DNA of 64,000 bases from Branchiostoma floridae (lineage: Eukaryota > Chordata > Leptocardii > Amphioxiformes > Branchiostomatidae). Within the stretch, counting starts at the first letter, position 1, and each line of letters opens with the position of its first letter. A model generated the notes under the pieces. That model was given only the letters and a program-made list of their open reading frames with translations. It made no database searches and was not told the DNA's origin. Below are positions 1 to 13,613 of this stretch, one piece after another. The DNA is taken from the NCBI RefSeq assembly GCF_000003815.2, contig NC_049990.1:8346758-8410757 (forward strand), given 5' to 3'. A program made the translations under genes and the position numbers.

Positions 1-185
1 GGCTCTCATTTTGACATGCAGAGTGGTGGTTTACAATCTACTCTCCTAGCAAGGACTGGAACCACATCAAGTATCATGAAATGATGGTCAAAACACCAGG
101 ATTTGAACCCTGACCTTGAGTTCTAGAGGTTGAATAATGTAGACATCTTCTGTCACTCATCCTCCGATACCAATTTTTAAATGTT
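1..185 (-). repeat. Probable second SINE, partial
   Basis: On the minus strand a B-box-like GGGTTCAAATCC (complement at about 93-105) is followed by a body ending CTCTGCATGTCAAAATGAGA at the left edge of the window. The body differs from the SINE at 330-525, so it is either another family or another part of the element. It is truncated by the window start. Confidence 0.4.
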
Positions 186-329
186 ACTTCTCTGATAACA
201 AGACTAAGGTAAAGCTTTTCCCCATAGCCTTTTTGAGGCCATAGGGGCAGTGTGTTACCATTCATTGTGTCTAAGGCATGGAAGATGACACTGTGTCATT
301 GGATGGCAAAGCCTAGCAATCTCCATCCA

Positions 330-525
330 CTGCTTTTTAATTATATAACTCCCCAACCGAAGTCAGGTACCCATTTTTACATCTGAGTGGAGTGAGGAAA
401 GTGGTGTAAAGTGCCTCTTCCCGGGGGCACAAGATAGTTATCACAACAGGATTCAAACCCAGGACTTCTGCGTTCTGGTCCAACCACCGTGCAGTTACTC
501 CAGACGACCCCACGCCAAGGACCAT
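330..525 (-). repeat. tRNA-derived SINE, copy 1
   Basis: Read on the minus strand from about 525, a tRNA-like head carries a B-box-like GGGTTTGAATCC (complement at 450-461). The body includes GGCACTTTACACCACTTTCC and a 3' part with ACTTCGGTTGGGG. The same body, diverged, occurs at 60935-61088, which defines a family within the window. I cannot assign a Repbase name. Confidence 0.65.
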
Positions 526-2856
526 CCTGCTGGATGACAAAGGTTAGCAATAAAGCGGAGACCAGATCTGGCACCCGTGGGTAGACTGATGGGCTTCTGC
601 GGCCAATTTGAAAGGTGAAAAATCGAGAGCTCAGGTGCCCTGTCACAACCAATGGCTGAGCAGGATATCCTAGTGGGACCGCATCGCACCGGAGGAGCAA
701 TTCAGATAACAAATTCCATAACCTAACCATCACAAGCCGGCCTGATCTTATCGCGGAAAATTAGAGATAGTTGGGAAGTCGGTGTCCCTATCATAGAGTT
801 TTAATTACCATGGACGAGCACGAGATAAACGGGTGGGATTTGCATAACTGCTGATCCATCAGTACCACGGCTAGACCTGATTGACAGCTGTGTGGGACAA
901 CACTTTCCAAATTGCATCCGTGGACACCCCCCTTGCCTTGGTCTGATAAACCAAGAAGCCAAGAGTAGATCACAATCAGCAAAAGTCAATGGCAATTATG
1001 TGCAGCTCAACTGTTCAATAATGGCATCTCCCTACAGTAATTGCAACCCCCAGCCTAACGCATGTCCAGCATGGTCATTATGCAGGAGAAAAACTCAGGC
1101 CAGACAGCTGGAGAGGGATTTTTTATCATCCTCTATAGCCCACTCTTATCTCCAACCAGATCTCCTACCCTTTAATTGTAGCTGTTAGCACAATGCGGGG
1201 GAAATTCACCCTGTCCAACATCCATACATCAGGGGTGACCCAATAGGCATATGTCTCGTCGGCTCGATATTTTCGATCTGAACGAGCCACAAACAGTGCC
1301 ACCAGCAGAGTACAAAGCACTCATGGCTTCCTTTAGTACTTGAAGGTCTTATCGTTGTGGTTATGTGAAATCTCCTGGCCTTAACAGGGGATACCGCTCA
1401 AAACAACATCCAAACGCTGGTGTGTTACGCACGATTTGAGGGCATGGAGTAAAAGCTACGATGGTCGATGCAGCGGCCTCAGGACAACTAGACCTACCCT
1501 GGAAAGCCTATGACGCCAGGATTTTGTAAAGTAATGATGAAAATTGATTTGGGTAAAAGCATAAGATGGGAAGTACCACATCTTATTGGACTTGTGCCGT
1601 GTCGGACACGACTTTCTCTCATGTACCAGGAACATGAATATTGATCTTTGCCGCCCATTGGTTTTGACGAGACACCGGGGAGCGATATCGGAAAGACGAG
1701 AAGTCCCCTTCCATTCATGTCATTATGTGAAGATTCATGGAAACACGTGAAGTCCTTTGTTTTCCCTTCTTGGGAAATAACTGAGCTCAATAGATAAGAC
1801 GTCGTCATTACTCGTGACTTCCTTTGTGTTTTCTTACAAGGTGGAGGATGTAATGTGACACCTGACAACTCAGGTGTGCTTCAAATTATACTAATTGTAC
1901 GAGTGAGACCGATCGGATGCAAAACGGTGTGAAATAATTATGCTTTAAGTACGTAAACATTAACGAAGGCTAAACCGAATGAAGAGCCACATGTGCACAC
2001 TCTAACCTGATTAGAGAAGTTATACTTAATTATAACATTGATTCAGCACAAAGACTGATAGCTGTCAATCCATATTATGATTCACGCCCGTTATCTCCAG
2101 CTTTTCCGTGTAATAAGAACAAATACTCAGCCACCATTAATTATTGACATAATATGATTGACATTCATTTATAATAGATGTTGGCTGGGCGAGCGCTCAC
2201 AGCAGGATGCTGGCTAACGACCTATGACATGCTCCAGCCCTCTTCTGTGAAGGCGCCACTGCATATATGCAGCCTGCAGTGCTTTGAGAAACCTCTTAGC
2301 TTTGTTGTTGAAAGGTTCAACCTGTCTTGGCTATGTGTCCTGCTTATTTTATCAGGAGCAAATGCAGAAACACCCTGAGCAACATCAACAATGCAACATT
2401 TGTAGCAATCTAAATAATTCTGTATCATTTTTTCATTCAATGCAAAAATCATTTCTTGTTGCAAGAAATATTTTCTGCACCTCCTCTCAGCATTATGTCA
2501 ATAGTTTCATGCAGATGCTTGCAGTAAATATCAACTCATACAAATTAAACATAGTCAGTTTGAATACACAACAATTCAACAGTCAAAACATCCTTGAGTC
2601 AGGAATGTGCGACTACAAAACTGTAAACATAACTACAAATGTATCTCTACACTGTAATTGTTTTCTACACAGAACAATATAACAACATACATCATGATGA
2701 TAAAAATGTAGCACGTACAAAACATACATGTACTAGTATAAGCTTAGCTCAAAAATGGGAATGCTGCAGAATATCTCTAGAAAATGACCATGATTTGATT
2801 ATAACTGTCTTCGAAGCGTCTGCTTATCAAATGGTTGAAAGTTTTAAGGATAAAAA

Positions 2857-2880
2857 GAATGAATGAATGAATGAATGAAG
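2857..2880. repeat. (GAAT)n microsatellite
   Basis: About six perfect or near-perfect GAAT units. Confidence 0.9.
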
Positions 2881-5800
2881 TCTCTACTTACAGCATGGCA
2901 GAATTCATGGGCTTGGCATTCCTCTAGCATGGATAGATCCTGTAAAAGATGAACAAGGATATAAGGTAAAGGTAAAACAGTCAATTGCGGTGAGTCCTAC
3001 ACCACTCAGACATGAAGAAGGGTAAACATCATTGATTAGAAGAAAAGCACCAACACTATAGACATCTGAGCATACACAAACTTAACAGCCATTATCATAA
3101 ACCTAGTAGAACTTTAATAAAACTGGACATTGGACTTCACATTTGTCTGGAAAACCTCACAAATGATTGTCAATACTTAATGAAGATGAACAGTACTTGC
3201 TGTAAGTTTTGACAAACTGTTATTTGTGGCCGTAGATACAAATGTAATCATGTGCCTTGTCTCTTAACCGCAAGGGAAATCATTGGGGAAAGAGGAGCCA
3301 AAGTCATGACCTGTGAAGACAAATATTGAATGACGAATCGTCAGGAAAGTCGAGTTCAATATGTTTGGTCTCATAGTTTTACGAGGGTATAACTGGAAAT
3401 AAAGTGGACGACCCAATAGAATGACCTGGTCGTGAAATCCAACTTTTCCCCAGGATGCCAGGTAGTAAATTTCATGAATTGAGGGACGGAATCTTATTGC
3501 AGACACAGTTTTTCCCAGTATTTTTTCTGTGATCCGAGAAAGGAGGAAACCAGCAGTCTTTGTGTTATATGTAAATTTCAGATTGACAAGCAAAAACAGA
3601 ACAAAACCTTTACAGTTCCAAATTCAAAATTGATGGTTATTGCAGTTTTATACAAATTTATGGCAATCATCCACAAAATCCTACTAGAGTAATAAAGAAT
3701 ACTTTGAAAATTGAAATTGATATGAAGTGGAACGAGAAAAAAGTCTCTGACTGGCCCCCCCTCCTATTCCTTTAAATGGTATGATCCACATCATTTTCCA
3801 TACTCTCTTCGTGACACAGTTGCCATTTTCTTCTAGACACCAAGAGATGGGAGTGGATCGATTACAATTGGATCCTGGTAATAAAAGGCCACTTTGCCAA
3901 ACCAAGTCAGCAATAATTGATAGACTTGTTTTCTCGACCATCAAAAAATCATGACCCGGTACCTGGGGAGCCGTCCTTAAGCGGACGAGTCGCTTGGGCC
4001 ACTTAAAGACCTCTAACTTTTGTCTGAGTCAATTTAAGAATTGGGTGTCATTCTACTTAGTTTATAGGAGCTTCCATACTCCCTTTACAAACTGGGAAAA
4101 ACTCCATTTTGGTATTTTTATTTTCTGTCATTTTCATCCTAGATTGTTGCCCAGCTCAGTGATTGACAAGGCTTTGCAGTGGGGCCCTACATTACACAAA
4201 TGAAATAAAACAATGAAACGAGTGAAAACAATAACAATAATCATAAAAAATAAATAATACTAATGCTAACAATAGTGATACAAATCATAGTTTAGTCCGT
4301 TCCATCTTCAATCTGAACAGGTATGCAAATTAGAGATGAATTGAAGGTCAGAATCTTCAGACTGTCCATGAGTAAAGAGTATGGGAGAATGATCCTCAGA
4401 CTAAATCAAGTTTTCTCTCAATTTTTAATCTTTTTTCTTTGTAAATAAAGCTCACTGAGCTGTGTAAGGTGTGCCATCAACCAAAAGAGTATGTCTGGAC
4501 CACAGATTTATCAAAATTCATTAATTTCAAGGGTAATTGAACTTTAGTTGTCAGGGATATGAACTTTTTGTCCAGTACATTAATTTTCTCTGATACACAG
4601 GCCTACACCAATTTACATGATAATTTTAAACATCTCATTTCAGTAAGTGTTACTCACGAATACCGTATTCCTGTTTAAGGTATTCACTTTTAACATCCAG
4701 CAAACAAGGACAAGATTCAGATTAGTTCAACTGCACTGGAATTCAGGACAAAGAATCACTGTTTATAGAACACTGTAATGAAATTCATAAAGACAATTTT
4801 ATGTGTACTTTGGGGGTTTAATTCAGCAGGGACCCATAAACTGCTCATGAACAAAAAAATGAGTTATGTACCGTGGAAAAGGGAGATTTAAAGATAAGAC
4901 ATATCTTTGTTCAAATAATGTATGTTTACAGAGAAATCATTCATTTTCACACTGAAACTTCTTTTGTCATGGTAAAGTCACTAGCAAACACTAATCAAAC
5001 TTATCATGCATACTTCCTTGTCAATTTCAAAACATAATTATTGGAAAATGGACAGCAGTTATGCAAAATCTTCATGTTTATCTTCACTAGATATAGATTG
5101 TTAGCAATTTCAGCATTGTGACTGGATATCTCATATACTGGACAAAAATCTTTCATACAACTTTGCCATGTGGAACATTCCTTAATTACACCACTGGGAA
5201 ATGCTGAAACTATAAGCATTGTTGTAGGACTGGGAATATGAAACCTCGGAATTATACATTATATGCTGATTATCACATACCATTTGGGAGTCGCATGCAT
5301 TTGGTTTTCACCCAAAGTTATTACAACTTCGCCTCTTTGCATATATATACATGTATATCCCTGGATGCACAATGCTACCTTGAACGGTTTGCTCACAGTT
5401 AGACTTAGAGAAGGCGATTTTTTCAAAGGAAAACTCATTTCTTTAGCCCCAAATTCAGAAATCTAAAAATTAGACATCAGCTTTGTAAGGCTGGAGAATG
5501 TGATACCTACTTTTGAAGAATGAAGGGAAGATGGCACCTACTATTACTATAGGAGATTTATCACATTCCTTATGAGCATATAGGAGAAGATTTAAACTCG
5601 AACTTGACTGGGAAGGAAATCAGAATTACACGCCAGGTCAGGGGGAGGAGAGAGCTATTACTTTGTACATGCTGTGGTAGGGTTGCCCCAGGACAAATCC
5701 ATTAGAAAGCCAATTTCAATTCTAGTGTTATGTGAATCATAATCATTTATCAATTTTAAAAATCTGTCACGGGATACAGTTTGAAATATGATGCTGACAG

Positions 5801-5912
5801 CCCAACCAAGCCAGGTTAATGGTACATTTAAGAAGGTTCTGTCTAGATTAGTTAGTTCCGTTGAAATGTAATATTATCAATATCGTCTGTAGTTGACCTA
5901 GTCCTCTGGGGT

Positions 5913-6030
5913 GAGGCTAGGAATACCAATCACAATATATATTCTAAACCAGCTCTTTCACAAACTTCATTTTTCAGTCTGTTAAAAGAACTGCTGTAGA
6001 ATATATATTGTGATTGGCATTCCTAGCCTC
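5913..6030. repeat. Long foldback (34-bp arms), MITE- or miRNA-like hairpin
   Basis: The left arm 5913-5946 (starts GAGGCTAGGAAT) and right arm 5997-6030 (ends ATTCCTAGCCTC) are inverted repeats with one mismatch over 34 bases. On the minus-strand transcript that mismatch becomes a G-U pair, so the stem is fully paired. The 50-base loop can extend the stem imperfectly (CAGCTCTTT against AAAGAACTG). It lies in the inferred anosmin intron. Confidence 0.85.
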
Positions 6031-9000
6031 CTTTGCAGACTTTTAGGAGTCAAGTATTTATACGAGGGGGGGGGATAAGAGAATCCTTTAGCCCATGACG
6101 AACATCAAAAAAGCTACACACATGCACTCCTAGAACTAGTAGAAGTCCTGAGAAGGAGGCTTGGTATTCTAAGCTTTTCATACATCATCTGTACATCTTT
6201 TTGCAAGAAAATAAATGGTTCCATTGACAGGATTTTATTTATTATCATGTCCTTTTGTCACAAAAACACACTCATCACCAAACACAGGACACCACGAACA
6301 AAAGATTGTCCCAAAAATGTCAACAACGGAGAAGACCAGCTGCAACAACTCCTATCTCCATGGAAACTCAGTTTACTTTTCCCCTTATTCCGGCTCTGCA
6401 TATGAATGGCGTTCTCTTCGCAAACTTGGACATAATGCTCACTTTTAATAAAATGCAAATGTATGGATGTCGGGACCTTTGATACTTTTATAAGGAGTCA
6501 GCTATTTGCCACAAGTCTACTTTCTTCTTGTCTCTCCTTATTTTGCTAAGGAGCTGTCTTATAATCCTGTATTGTACTAACTACAAGCACTTCTTCCATA
6601 TTGTTCCATCTTGCGTACATTTGGACAAGACAAAAAAGCTCGTTTGTCACCCTCTGTTCCCGCAAAATCTGAATTTCATGTCGCTTTTAATCCCATCACA
6701 CATGGGGAAAAAGGATTACAGTCGGAGATGGGTTTAAACCTGTGGAGGTAATGGCCTGCATGTCACTGCCAGCTGATCCTCCACCTTCTGATTTCCATAT
6801 CTAATACACCACGACCGAACCAACACCCCCATAATTAGTGTATAATGCAAGAGCTCCTTTAACACCCTCTTCTGCCAAGACCCTTCCTTTAAGGGCCACC
6901 AACCCTGTTTGGTGCTTAGCTTAACAAAGGAAATGGGCTTGGCACGGTTAAGGGCTTCGGTGACCACAGAACAATGACACATACAGCTTGTCAGTGTATG
7001 CGACGGTTGGCTTGTTTGTTTGTCATTGGGACACAGGGAGCGGTGAATATTCTGTCTCTCTATATTCATCAGCGAGAGGCGAGGAAAGGGCAAGTGGATA
7101 TTTGCTAGTGGTAATAAAAGTGGCATTCATCATCGCAGCTTTGCACAGCAGCTAGCAAGGGCCGAATCCATCATTAGCTTTGCTGTTTTTAGGCCAAGGA
7201 CCTTTCATGGAACACACTGTACGTGGGGAGGGGGGCCGTCAACCGAACGTGCGGCGAGGAAATTCAAAACTAGGATCACACAAAGGGAAATTTCACAGTC
7301 TGAACTTGAACTGTGGTGCCGTCCCCTCGTGGGAGCAGTGCGGGCTAATTGGCATTCAACTTGCGTGCGAAGGAGAATGAATGAAAGCGGCTAACGTTTC
7401 AGAACCGAGAACATCCTTAAAAGCGCGCTACGATCTGTTTTTGATTCCGAAGGAAAATGTTTACGCCACAACCTCCATTCGCGGTAATGGCTGATTAACA
7501 GCGAAACAAACTGTTTTTTCTGCCAACCTTGCGGGGTGTAACGGATATCCAAAGGGGAATTAGAGCTTCCTGTGGCCCTATAGTTGGTGGTAGTAGCATT
7601 GTATTACAGTCTGTGTTGCAAGTACAATGCCTAAACATAACTTTCAAACTGCCAGTATCCCCACACAAAGAACTGACATGAATGTCCCTCTTATTTAGGA
7701 CACATGCCAACATTATCTCTCCTAAGGGAGTGCTTGTCTACAAGAAACAAGTTCACTACCAACAATGGTTTGGCTATCCGTTTCACATATATTATCATGG
7801 GAGTAAAACATTTCCTGTAGTGGAACATTTTGGGGAGCATGATTCCTTTAAATAGTAAGCTTTGAGAATAGCCCAAAGGAATGAAAAGTGTGTCAGCTTG
7901 ACAAAACAGTAGTGCTAAAAAAGAATCTGTTCTTGTGGGATTTGAGGTCCCATATTACCGTCAAAGAATACCCTTGCACGCGATCTGGAATCCTTTGCAA
8001 TCTTGTGGTTTTGTAAGCCGTCCAAAGAATTTGGTAATACTCTCTGTATGTTTGGTCCACAGGGTGCGAATAACAACAGTTATATTGGAAAGGTCCTGGC
8101 ATGAAGGCTGGCAAATTAGGTTGCGTGAGGCCTGCATATTGATACATGTCTCACACTAAGCAGTAGGGAGGAAAAAATCAATGCTAAGTCAATAGCGCTG
8201 TCATCGAGAGACATTGCTATCCAGCCATGAATAAAAATGACCACCACAATGTTAAATGGAAGTGGACAAACTTTTCCACAAGAAGAAAGGACATCACAAC
8301 GCCTCAACTCTCCCGTACTCGCATCATGTATTATTGATAGAAAAAGGGAGGCACTTATTTTTATCATGGGTAAATTTTACTTAATCTTGCTGAGCAATTC
8401 TATGACATGCTAATCCAGTTCCATACTGTTAATGTGTCTCCCTCTTGCCTTTCCCTCAATTTTTGTTTACACAACAATGGCACAGTCTACACTGGGGAAT
8501 GGTCCTACTCAAACTTATCAGAAAAGTCAACAAACACTACAAGGCTTCAGAGATAAGGCAAAGCTACCTATGATGCTAATGAATTGTAGGACTTCCAATT
8601 CAGTCAAAATACCTGTTTTTTTTCCTTTCCACAACTCTTGCCTGCATGGAATTGATGAATTCTGTTATTTGAAAATTAATAGCATTTTTGGAAACAATTT
8701 GAATATCTAAATGCACAATCTCCAAGGCATTGAAAACTCATATGAAAAATTGATGTCCAAAGTTGGTAAAGGATGGCCCCGTGACATTTAAAGATTGTGA
8801 CGGGACGTTTCGTGCAATTCCACTCTCATAACCACCAGTGAAGCCATGATGCTAAGTTTTATTGCTTGATGGGAATTAATCATGTACAAATGTATTTGAA
8901 TCATTGTGAGCATGTTATTGAAGTGATCTCGATCTCATGAATATAGAACAAAGCATACTAGTACATGTGGGTCTGCATACTCTTTTCTGTAAGGCGTACA

Positions 9001-11337
9001 CAGCCTATCTAGTTTTCCCGTAATTCGTGGGGAAAGCTGCCTTACATATTCACAAAAATCGTAATGAGGTGACCAAATATTGCGTAATTGCCTTCCTTGA
9101 TTTTATTTAGCATAATGTGTAGGGTGTTCTTAATTCAGCATAAAGCAATGTCGGGACCCCCCTCCCTCCCATGCAAACCCTCATACACGTCGTACCATTG
9201 TGACACTTAAGAGTATATGTGTGTAAAGATCATCCTTCATATATGGCCTCCTTCGGTCAATATTGACCATGGTAAAATCCTAATCGATATCAGCCTTACA
9301 GCGTCGGCTGTGGCAAAACAGTCCTATACGAGAATGACAGTCTCTGCCACATGCCACATATATAAGCTGAGTCAGGTCTGTTGCAGAGTTCTTTTCGCAG
9401 GACCCGCTTTCTAAGATCATCCTAATATTGTATTTTAGATTTTACTGCAATACAGTCAAGACCAATATAACAGGAGACAGGCATATTCTGTGCAAGATTG
9501 TGGGTTCTAAAGCATCTGCATTTAACTGTTTGTGGTTTATACAACAGAAAGTGGGACAAATCCCTCTCCTGTCTTTCCTATAGGAAGATACAAATCTAAG
9601 GATGACATTATGTATTTACCTATGTCATGTCTTCAATTGAACAAAGTTGGTTTTAGGTACGGGTTGTCTAAATGTTGACAGGAAGATAGAACATGTCACC
9701 CTTTTACAACAAATGAACAAACATGTAGGTAGCCCAATCTCCCCAATTGGTTTGTTTTGACTTCGGTCCACTTATAACAATACTAGGTTGGCTGACGAGT
9801 TAAACAACCTGCTGATGTTCTTGTATGAACATGTGTTTGCCTCGAGTCAGTCACCAGAAATAGTGGTGACAACAGAAAGAACACACAACTCATGACAGCA
9901 AAATTACATCATCACAGTAAAACCCTTTCTTCATATCAAAACAGAAAGAATACATGAAAACAAGAAAATAGGAACTGAATACAGGCACAAGATGCACCTG
10001 TATTTTAATTCAATTCAAATTCAGACCCCCCACGTGCATTACATTTCCTCCAGTCTTTTAACTTTTTGTCTTTCTGGAACAGTCCATCTTCAAGCAGATG
10101 TTCGAAGGCAAAATTGACATCTTGACACAGAAGCCTTCCACAAGCCAAAAAACTGTTATTTTTTTCTGAAGAAAAACATTCAACGCTTTAATCAAAATGT
10201 GCATTTCTTATTGTTCGTCCCATTACAGCGGGGGACTGGGGTTCTTTTCAGCTAGCAGACGTTCCTTTACAATGGCAAATGGGCTGACAAAAGGCGCATT
10301 GTGGACCCTGTTATTAAACCCCAGAGAATAAGACCCAACTACTTTTGGTGTATCTTAATTTCATACCTGTCCTAGATATCATTCATTTTACTCACAACTT
10401 AGTCAAAATTTTCCAATATTGTAAAGAAATGTGGTAAAGTTGGATTAAAAACTCAGACAGTAACACTGGGGTTGATACAAAGGGTTGGAAAACGGACGAC
10501 AGATTGCACCATTGCAATGCTGATTAGGTTTTTGACCGGTGTCAAACATTTCGAATACAAATTGTTCTTTGTGATGAATGAGTTATTGGGGAATGGATGT
10601 TTTCTCCAAGGACTTTTCCACATGAGAAATATTATGGAAAAAATGGTTTTAGAAATGGCCAGTGGAAAAGTTGGTGGAGTCTGACATTACAGGGAAAAGT
10701 TTCTATTTCATCAATTTCCAAGCAAATGTGGGATTAAAAGCAGTCACGGTTTTGTAAGCAAATTTTTGCTACATTTAGTTCGTCTTAATACACCTGTTTA
10801 ACTCTTCCCCATCTCCCCGGCACTATTTTGTTACAACAACTTGAACAAGCACTTGTTTGGTATCTTGGAGACGACATCTCTGTGCCTTTGTACCTAGAAC
10901 TCTGTCGTTTCTTTAAGACTTGAAGATTACTGTGTCTTAAGACACATATGGGATTGGAACCGGAAAACATATCTTGACCGAGTTGGGAAGTGGGGAAACC
11001 ACAAGATAAGCCCAGCATATAATCCATCGATTCACAACGTCACAGCAGACGACAAAACCACCGGGTGACTCCTACCGCCTGTGGCAGTGAAAGTGCTCGG
11101 ACCCCCGTGGTAGGCTCCCCGATGTCCTACCTGCAGTGGAATTTTGCCAACACACGGCGGGGTCCCCGTATAACATCCTAACCACATTACATCAACAGTT
11201 CACTCTCCCAAACATCTCGTTAAAACCTTTACAGCCACGATCTTTAGTCCGACCACCGCCATGTGCTACTCGGGCTGTCACAGGCATTCAAACTGAACCG
11301 ACCGGTCCATGTTGGAATATACGGGATCGCTACTCAC

Positions 11338-11460
11338 GTGCAAAGACAGGCATTTGGAAGCGCATCGCGCCCGGACGAAGGCCGGCGATAACTCCTGTCC
11401 ACCCCCGGTAGCAAGCTGAAGGAGGACCCCGAGCAGCACCCCTGTCCCGATCCGCGGCAT
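11338..11460 (-). CDS. Anosmin-1 (ANOS1/KAL1)-like, first coding exon only
   Basis: The reading frame from ATG 11460 encodes 41 residues and ends at a strong donor (GTGAGT at 11337-11332). Residues 1-22 form a typical signal peptide: a basic start, a Leu/Val-rich core, then a Gly/Gln cleavage region. They are followed by RARCASKCLSLH, which closely matches the start of the cysteine-rich region of vertebrate anosmin-1 (RARCASRCLSLQ as I recall it). As in the human gene, exon 1 appears to end right after this motif. Anosmin-1 is a secreted matrix protein with a Cys-rich/WAP region and fibronectin III domains that acts in axon and neural-crest migration. No WAP or FnIII exon is recognisable between 1 and 11337, so the rest probably lies left of the window. 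The short match leaves some doubt. Confidence 0.7.
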
Positions 11461-11640
11461 GATGAGGAGACGGACGGAGGGGGAGGGCGACGCCGGCGGT
11501 GGGAGAGTGCTAGCAGCCGGCCGGAGAGACGGGGAGACCCGCTGGTGGTGAAACCGATCGCTTCAAAACAACCCGGCCTTCTGATTGGTCCACAGATAGA
11601 GGGGGCGTGGCTTTTTGTCCCATACACCTATCGACTTACC
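11461..11640 (-). promoter_or_regulatory. GC-rich promoter of the anosmin-like gene
   Basis: The 180 bases upstream of the anosmin-like ATG are CpG-rich, unlike the surrounding AT-rich DNA. Read on the minus strand they hold a GC/KLF-type box (complement of GGGGGCGTGGC, 11601-11611) and a CCAAT box (complement of ATTGG, 11584-11588), about 120-150 bases before the ATG. No TATA box is evident. The transcription start is inferred to lie at about 11480-11560. Confidence 0.45.
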
Positions 11641-12239
11641 AAGCCAAGCTTTAATGTTTTCACAGGTAAAACAAATCTAAACCCATCTAACTCTTTCAAC
11701 ATTTCTTCATTTTCCCTCTAGTCACGTTTTTAAAGGCTTTGCAGCACAGTAATATCGCCCATGTTTGCCTTTTTTCCATTGGAGGAAACGGCTATTGACT
11801 GTCATTGATTGTCATTGATAGGCGCTTGGCGTAGACGCTGTCTGCCTTCGGCACTTTGTGGTGCAAGTTTTGCTCGTAAACAACTTAGCTGAAAGAAGAG
11901 AGAGGGTCGTTTTACGTAAGGGATAGCCGCTGCTATTCAGCTGACGGTTAAAGGGACGGCACGGTTTGAACACGAAAACATGTGGGCGACCCAACATCGT
12001 GTAGGAAAATGCCAAGGGCAATGAACGTTTCCACAGACAAGCGGATGAACATGAGAACGAATTCATCAGTGTCAATTCTGATGGCTATCGCGACCTTTTG
12101 CTTGATTGGGGGCAATAGGCACCTTGGTGGGACTTAATGAAAAGTAGAGAGGATCAGAGTCAGAAGGTGTAGGACAAAAGTGAAGTAGTTTTTGAAAGCG
12201 TTTGTTTTCTGCGTAGTTACCACAACTTCGTAACATCGA

Positions 12240-12490
12240 TAGCCTGGGTACCATTCTCCGCGGTCGGCTTTGGGGACCTTTACCCGGCACCGGCCTGCTT
12301 CTGTCAGCCTGTCTGATTAGCTGCCCTTTGAGATTTCGCCTATAGAGCTTGTAGCCGGCCTTTTTGAGTTTACCCCTCCCGTGACTAAAGTAATCTAACC
12401 CCGTAAGAACTCCCCCGGCCTGTACCAATCAACTGTACGGGCGGTCACCTCTACACCGCCGAGCGCCTCGATGGTATGGTTCCCAGGCTA
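12240..12490. mobile_element. Mutator-like MITE with 9-bp target duplication
   Basis: The terminal inverted repeats are TAGCCTGGGTACCAT on the left and the complement of TAGCCTGGGAACCAT on the right. The element is flanked by perfect 9-bp direct repeats TAACATCGA at 12231-12239 and 12491-12499. A 9-bp duplication is characteristic of Mutator-like elements. The 251-bp length and lack of any ORF make it non-autonomous. Confidence 0.85.
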
Positions 12491-13613
12491 TAACATCGAC
12501 TGCCCAGCCTCGGTATTAAATTTAAGAAGTCATGTTTTCTACAAAACTGAGAAAGAGACGGGGGGGGGGGGGGCGTTTCTTTTTCTGTTCCATTTAATTC
12601 TAAGCATTTTAAGTGTGTCGAAATAAAAGAATAAGGCAGCTGACATATTATGAATGCTTGTATTGTAAGAGTGTATGCGCGAAATTCGGTTTCTCCAGTG
12701 TAAAGATGAAATTTGACAGTAAAAGCATTGTTGGGTGCATTCTCGAGGGTAAAGAAAACACAGTGTGCAAGTAGTTTTGGAATATTCATCATCATAACAA
12801 GAGGAGAAAATATTCCTCAGATGTCTTTTCAGATCATCCGACAAACTTAGATTTCACATAGCAAGGCAGCACAGACAACCACTGCCGTGAAAAGAGCGTT
12901 GTTCTCCTTTGTACTGGAGTGCGTAAGTGCACCCTGTGTCCTTCTTTCTCTGCGCACCTTTGAGACCCAGTCTTCCAGAACGCACGAGGAACGGGTCTGG
13001 GTTCGTGGGGGACTTCCAGTGACAAATATGGCAACACTCCCCAGCAACGGGAGGGACGATCCAATGTATTTTCCATCGGGGCTTCGACAAGCCCTTTCAT
13101 GAACACTCAAGGAGCTACTTGAAACATAATCTGAACCGTGACTACCGCGATAATGTAGCTTCTTTGTACAAAAAAACGTCGTACTTTTTTGATAGTTTCT
13201 GGCAAGGTTGATGTGAGTGAACTTGCAACATTACCATGCCTTTGTATATCTCTCGAACAGTCCCCAAGAAAAGCTAAAGAAAAAACAGGCCCAAAGCGTT
13301 CCCCTTCTCAGGACTTGTTTGTCGGCCTCCCTCTGACCAATCAGAGCGCTGGAAAGGGGCAAGCCCGGACAAAAAACTCCGCTCGGAAGTCAGGTGGGCT
13401 GGAAAGAAAATACCTGGCCAGGTGGCGGCACCTTTGATCTAATAATTGTGCGGTGTGAAAACAGGGGCGGTCCAGTCATCACTTTTTGACATTTCTGCAC
13501 CTAACAGTGGAGTACTAGAATTACAGCCTGCTCCTGGATTGCCCTCTAGAACTTTCGAACTATCAGAACTTTCCTTTCGTTGTACGTTAAACCACGATAG
13601 AAAATCACGATAC

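Larger units (their letters stand above)
1..11337 (-). other. Probable intron 1 of the anosmin-like gene; no exon recognised
   Basis: This 11 kb holds only short open frames without recognisable homology. It contains tRNA-derived SINE pieces in the first 530 bases, a (GAAT)n microsatellite at 2857-2880 and a 34-bp-arm foldback at 5913-6030. I searched the minus strand by eye for Cys-rich, WAP and FnIII exons of anosmin and saw none. A short diverged exon could still have been missed. Confidence 0.5.

Noticed and set aside
12847..13110. Overlapping ORFs in all frames near 13 kb
   Set aside because: Long frames in several registers at once reflect base composition, not coding; none shows homology.
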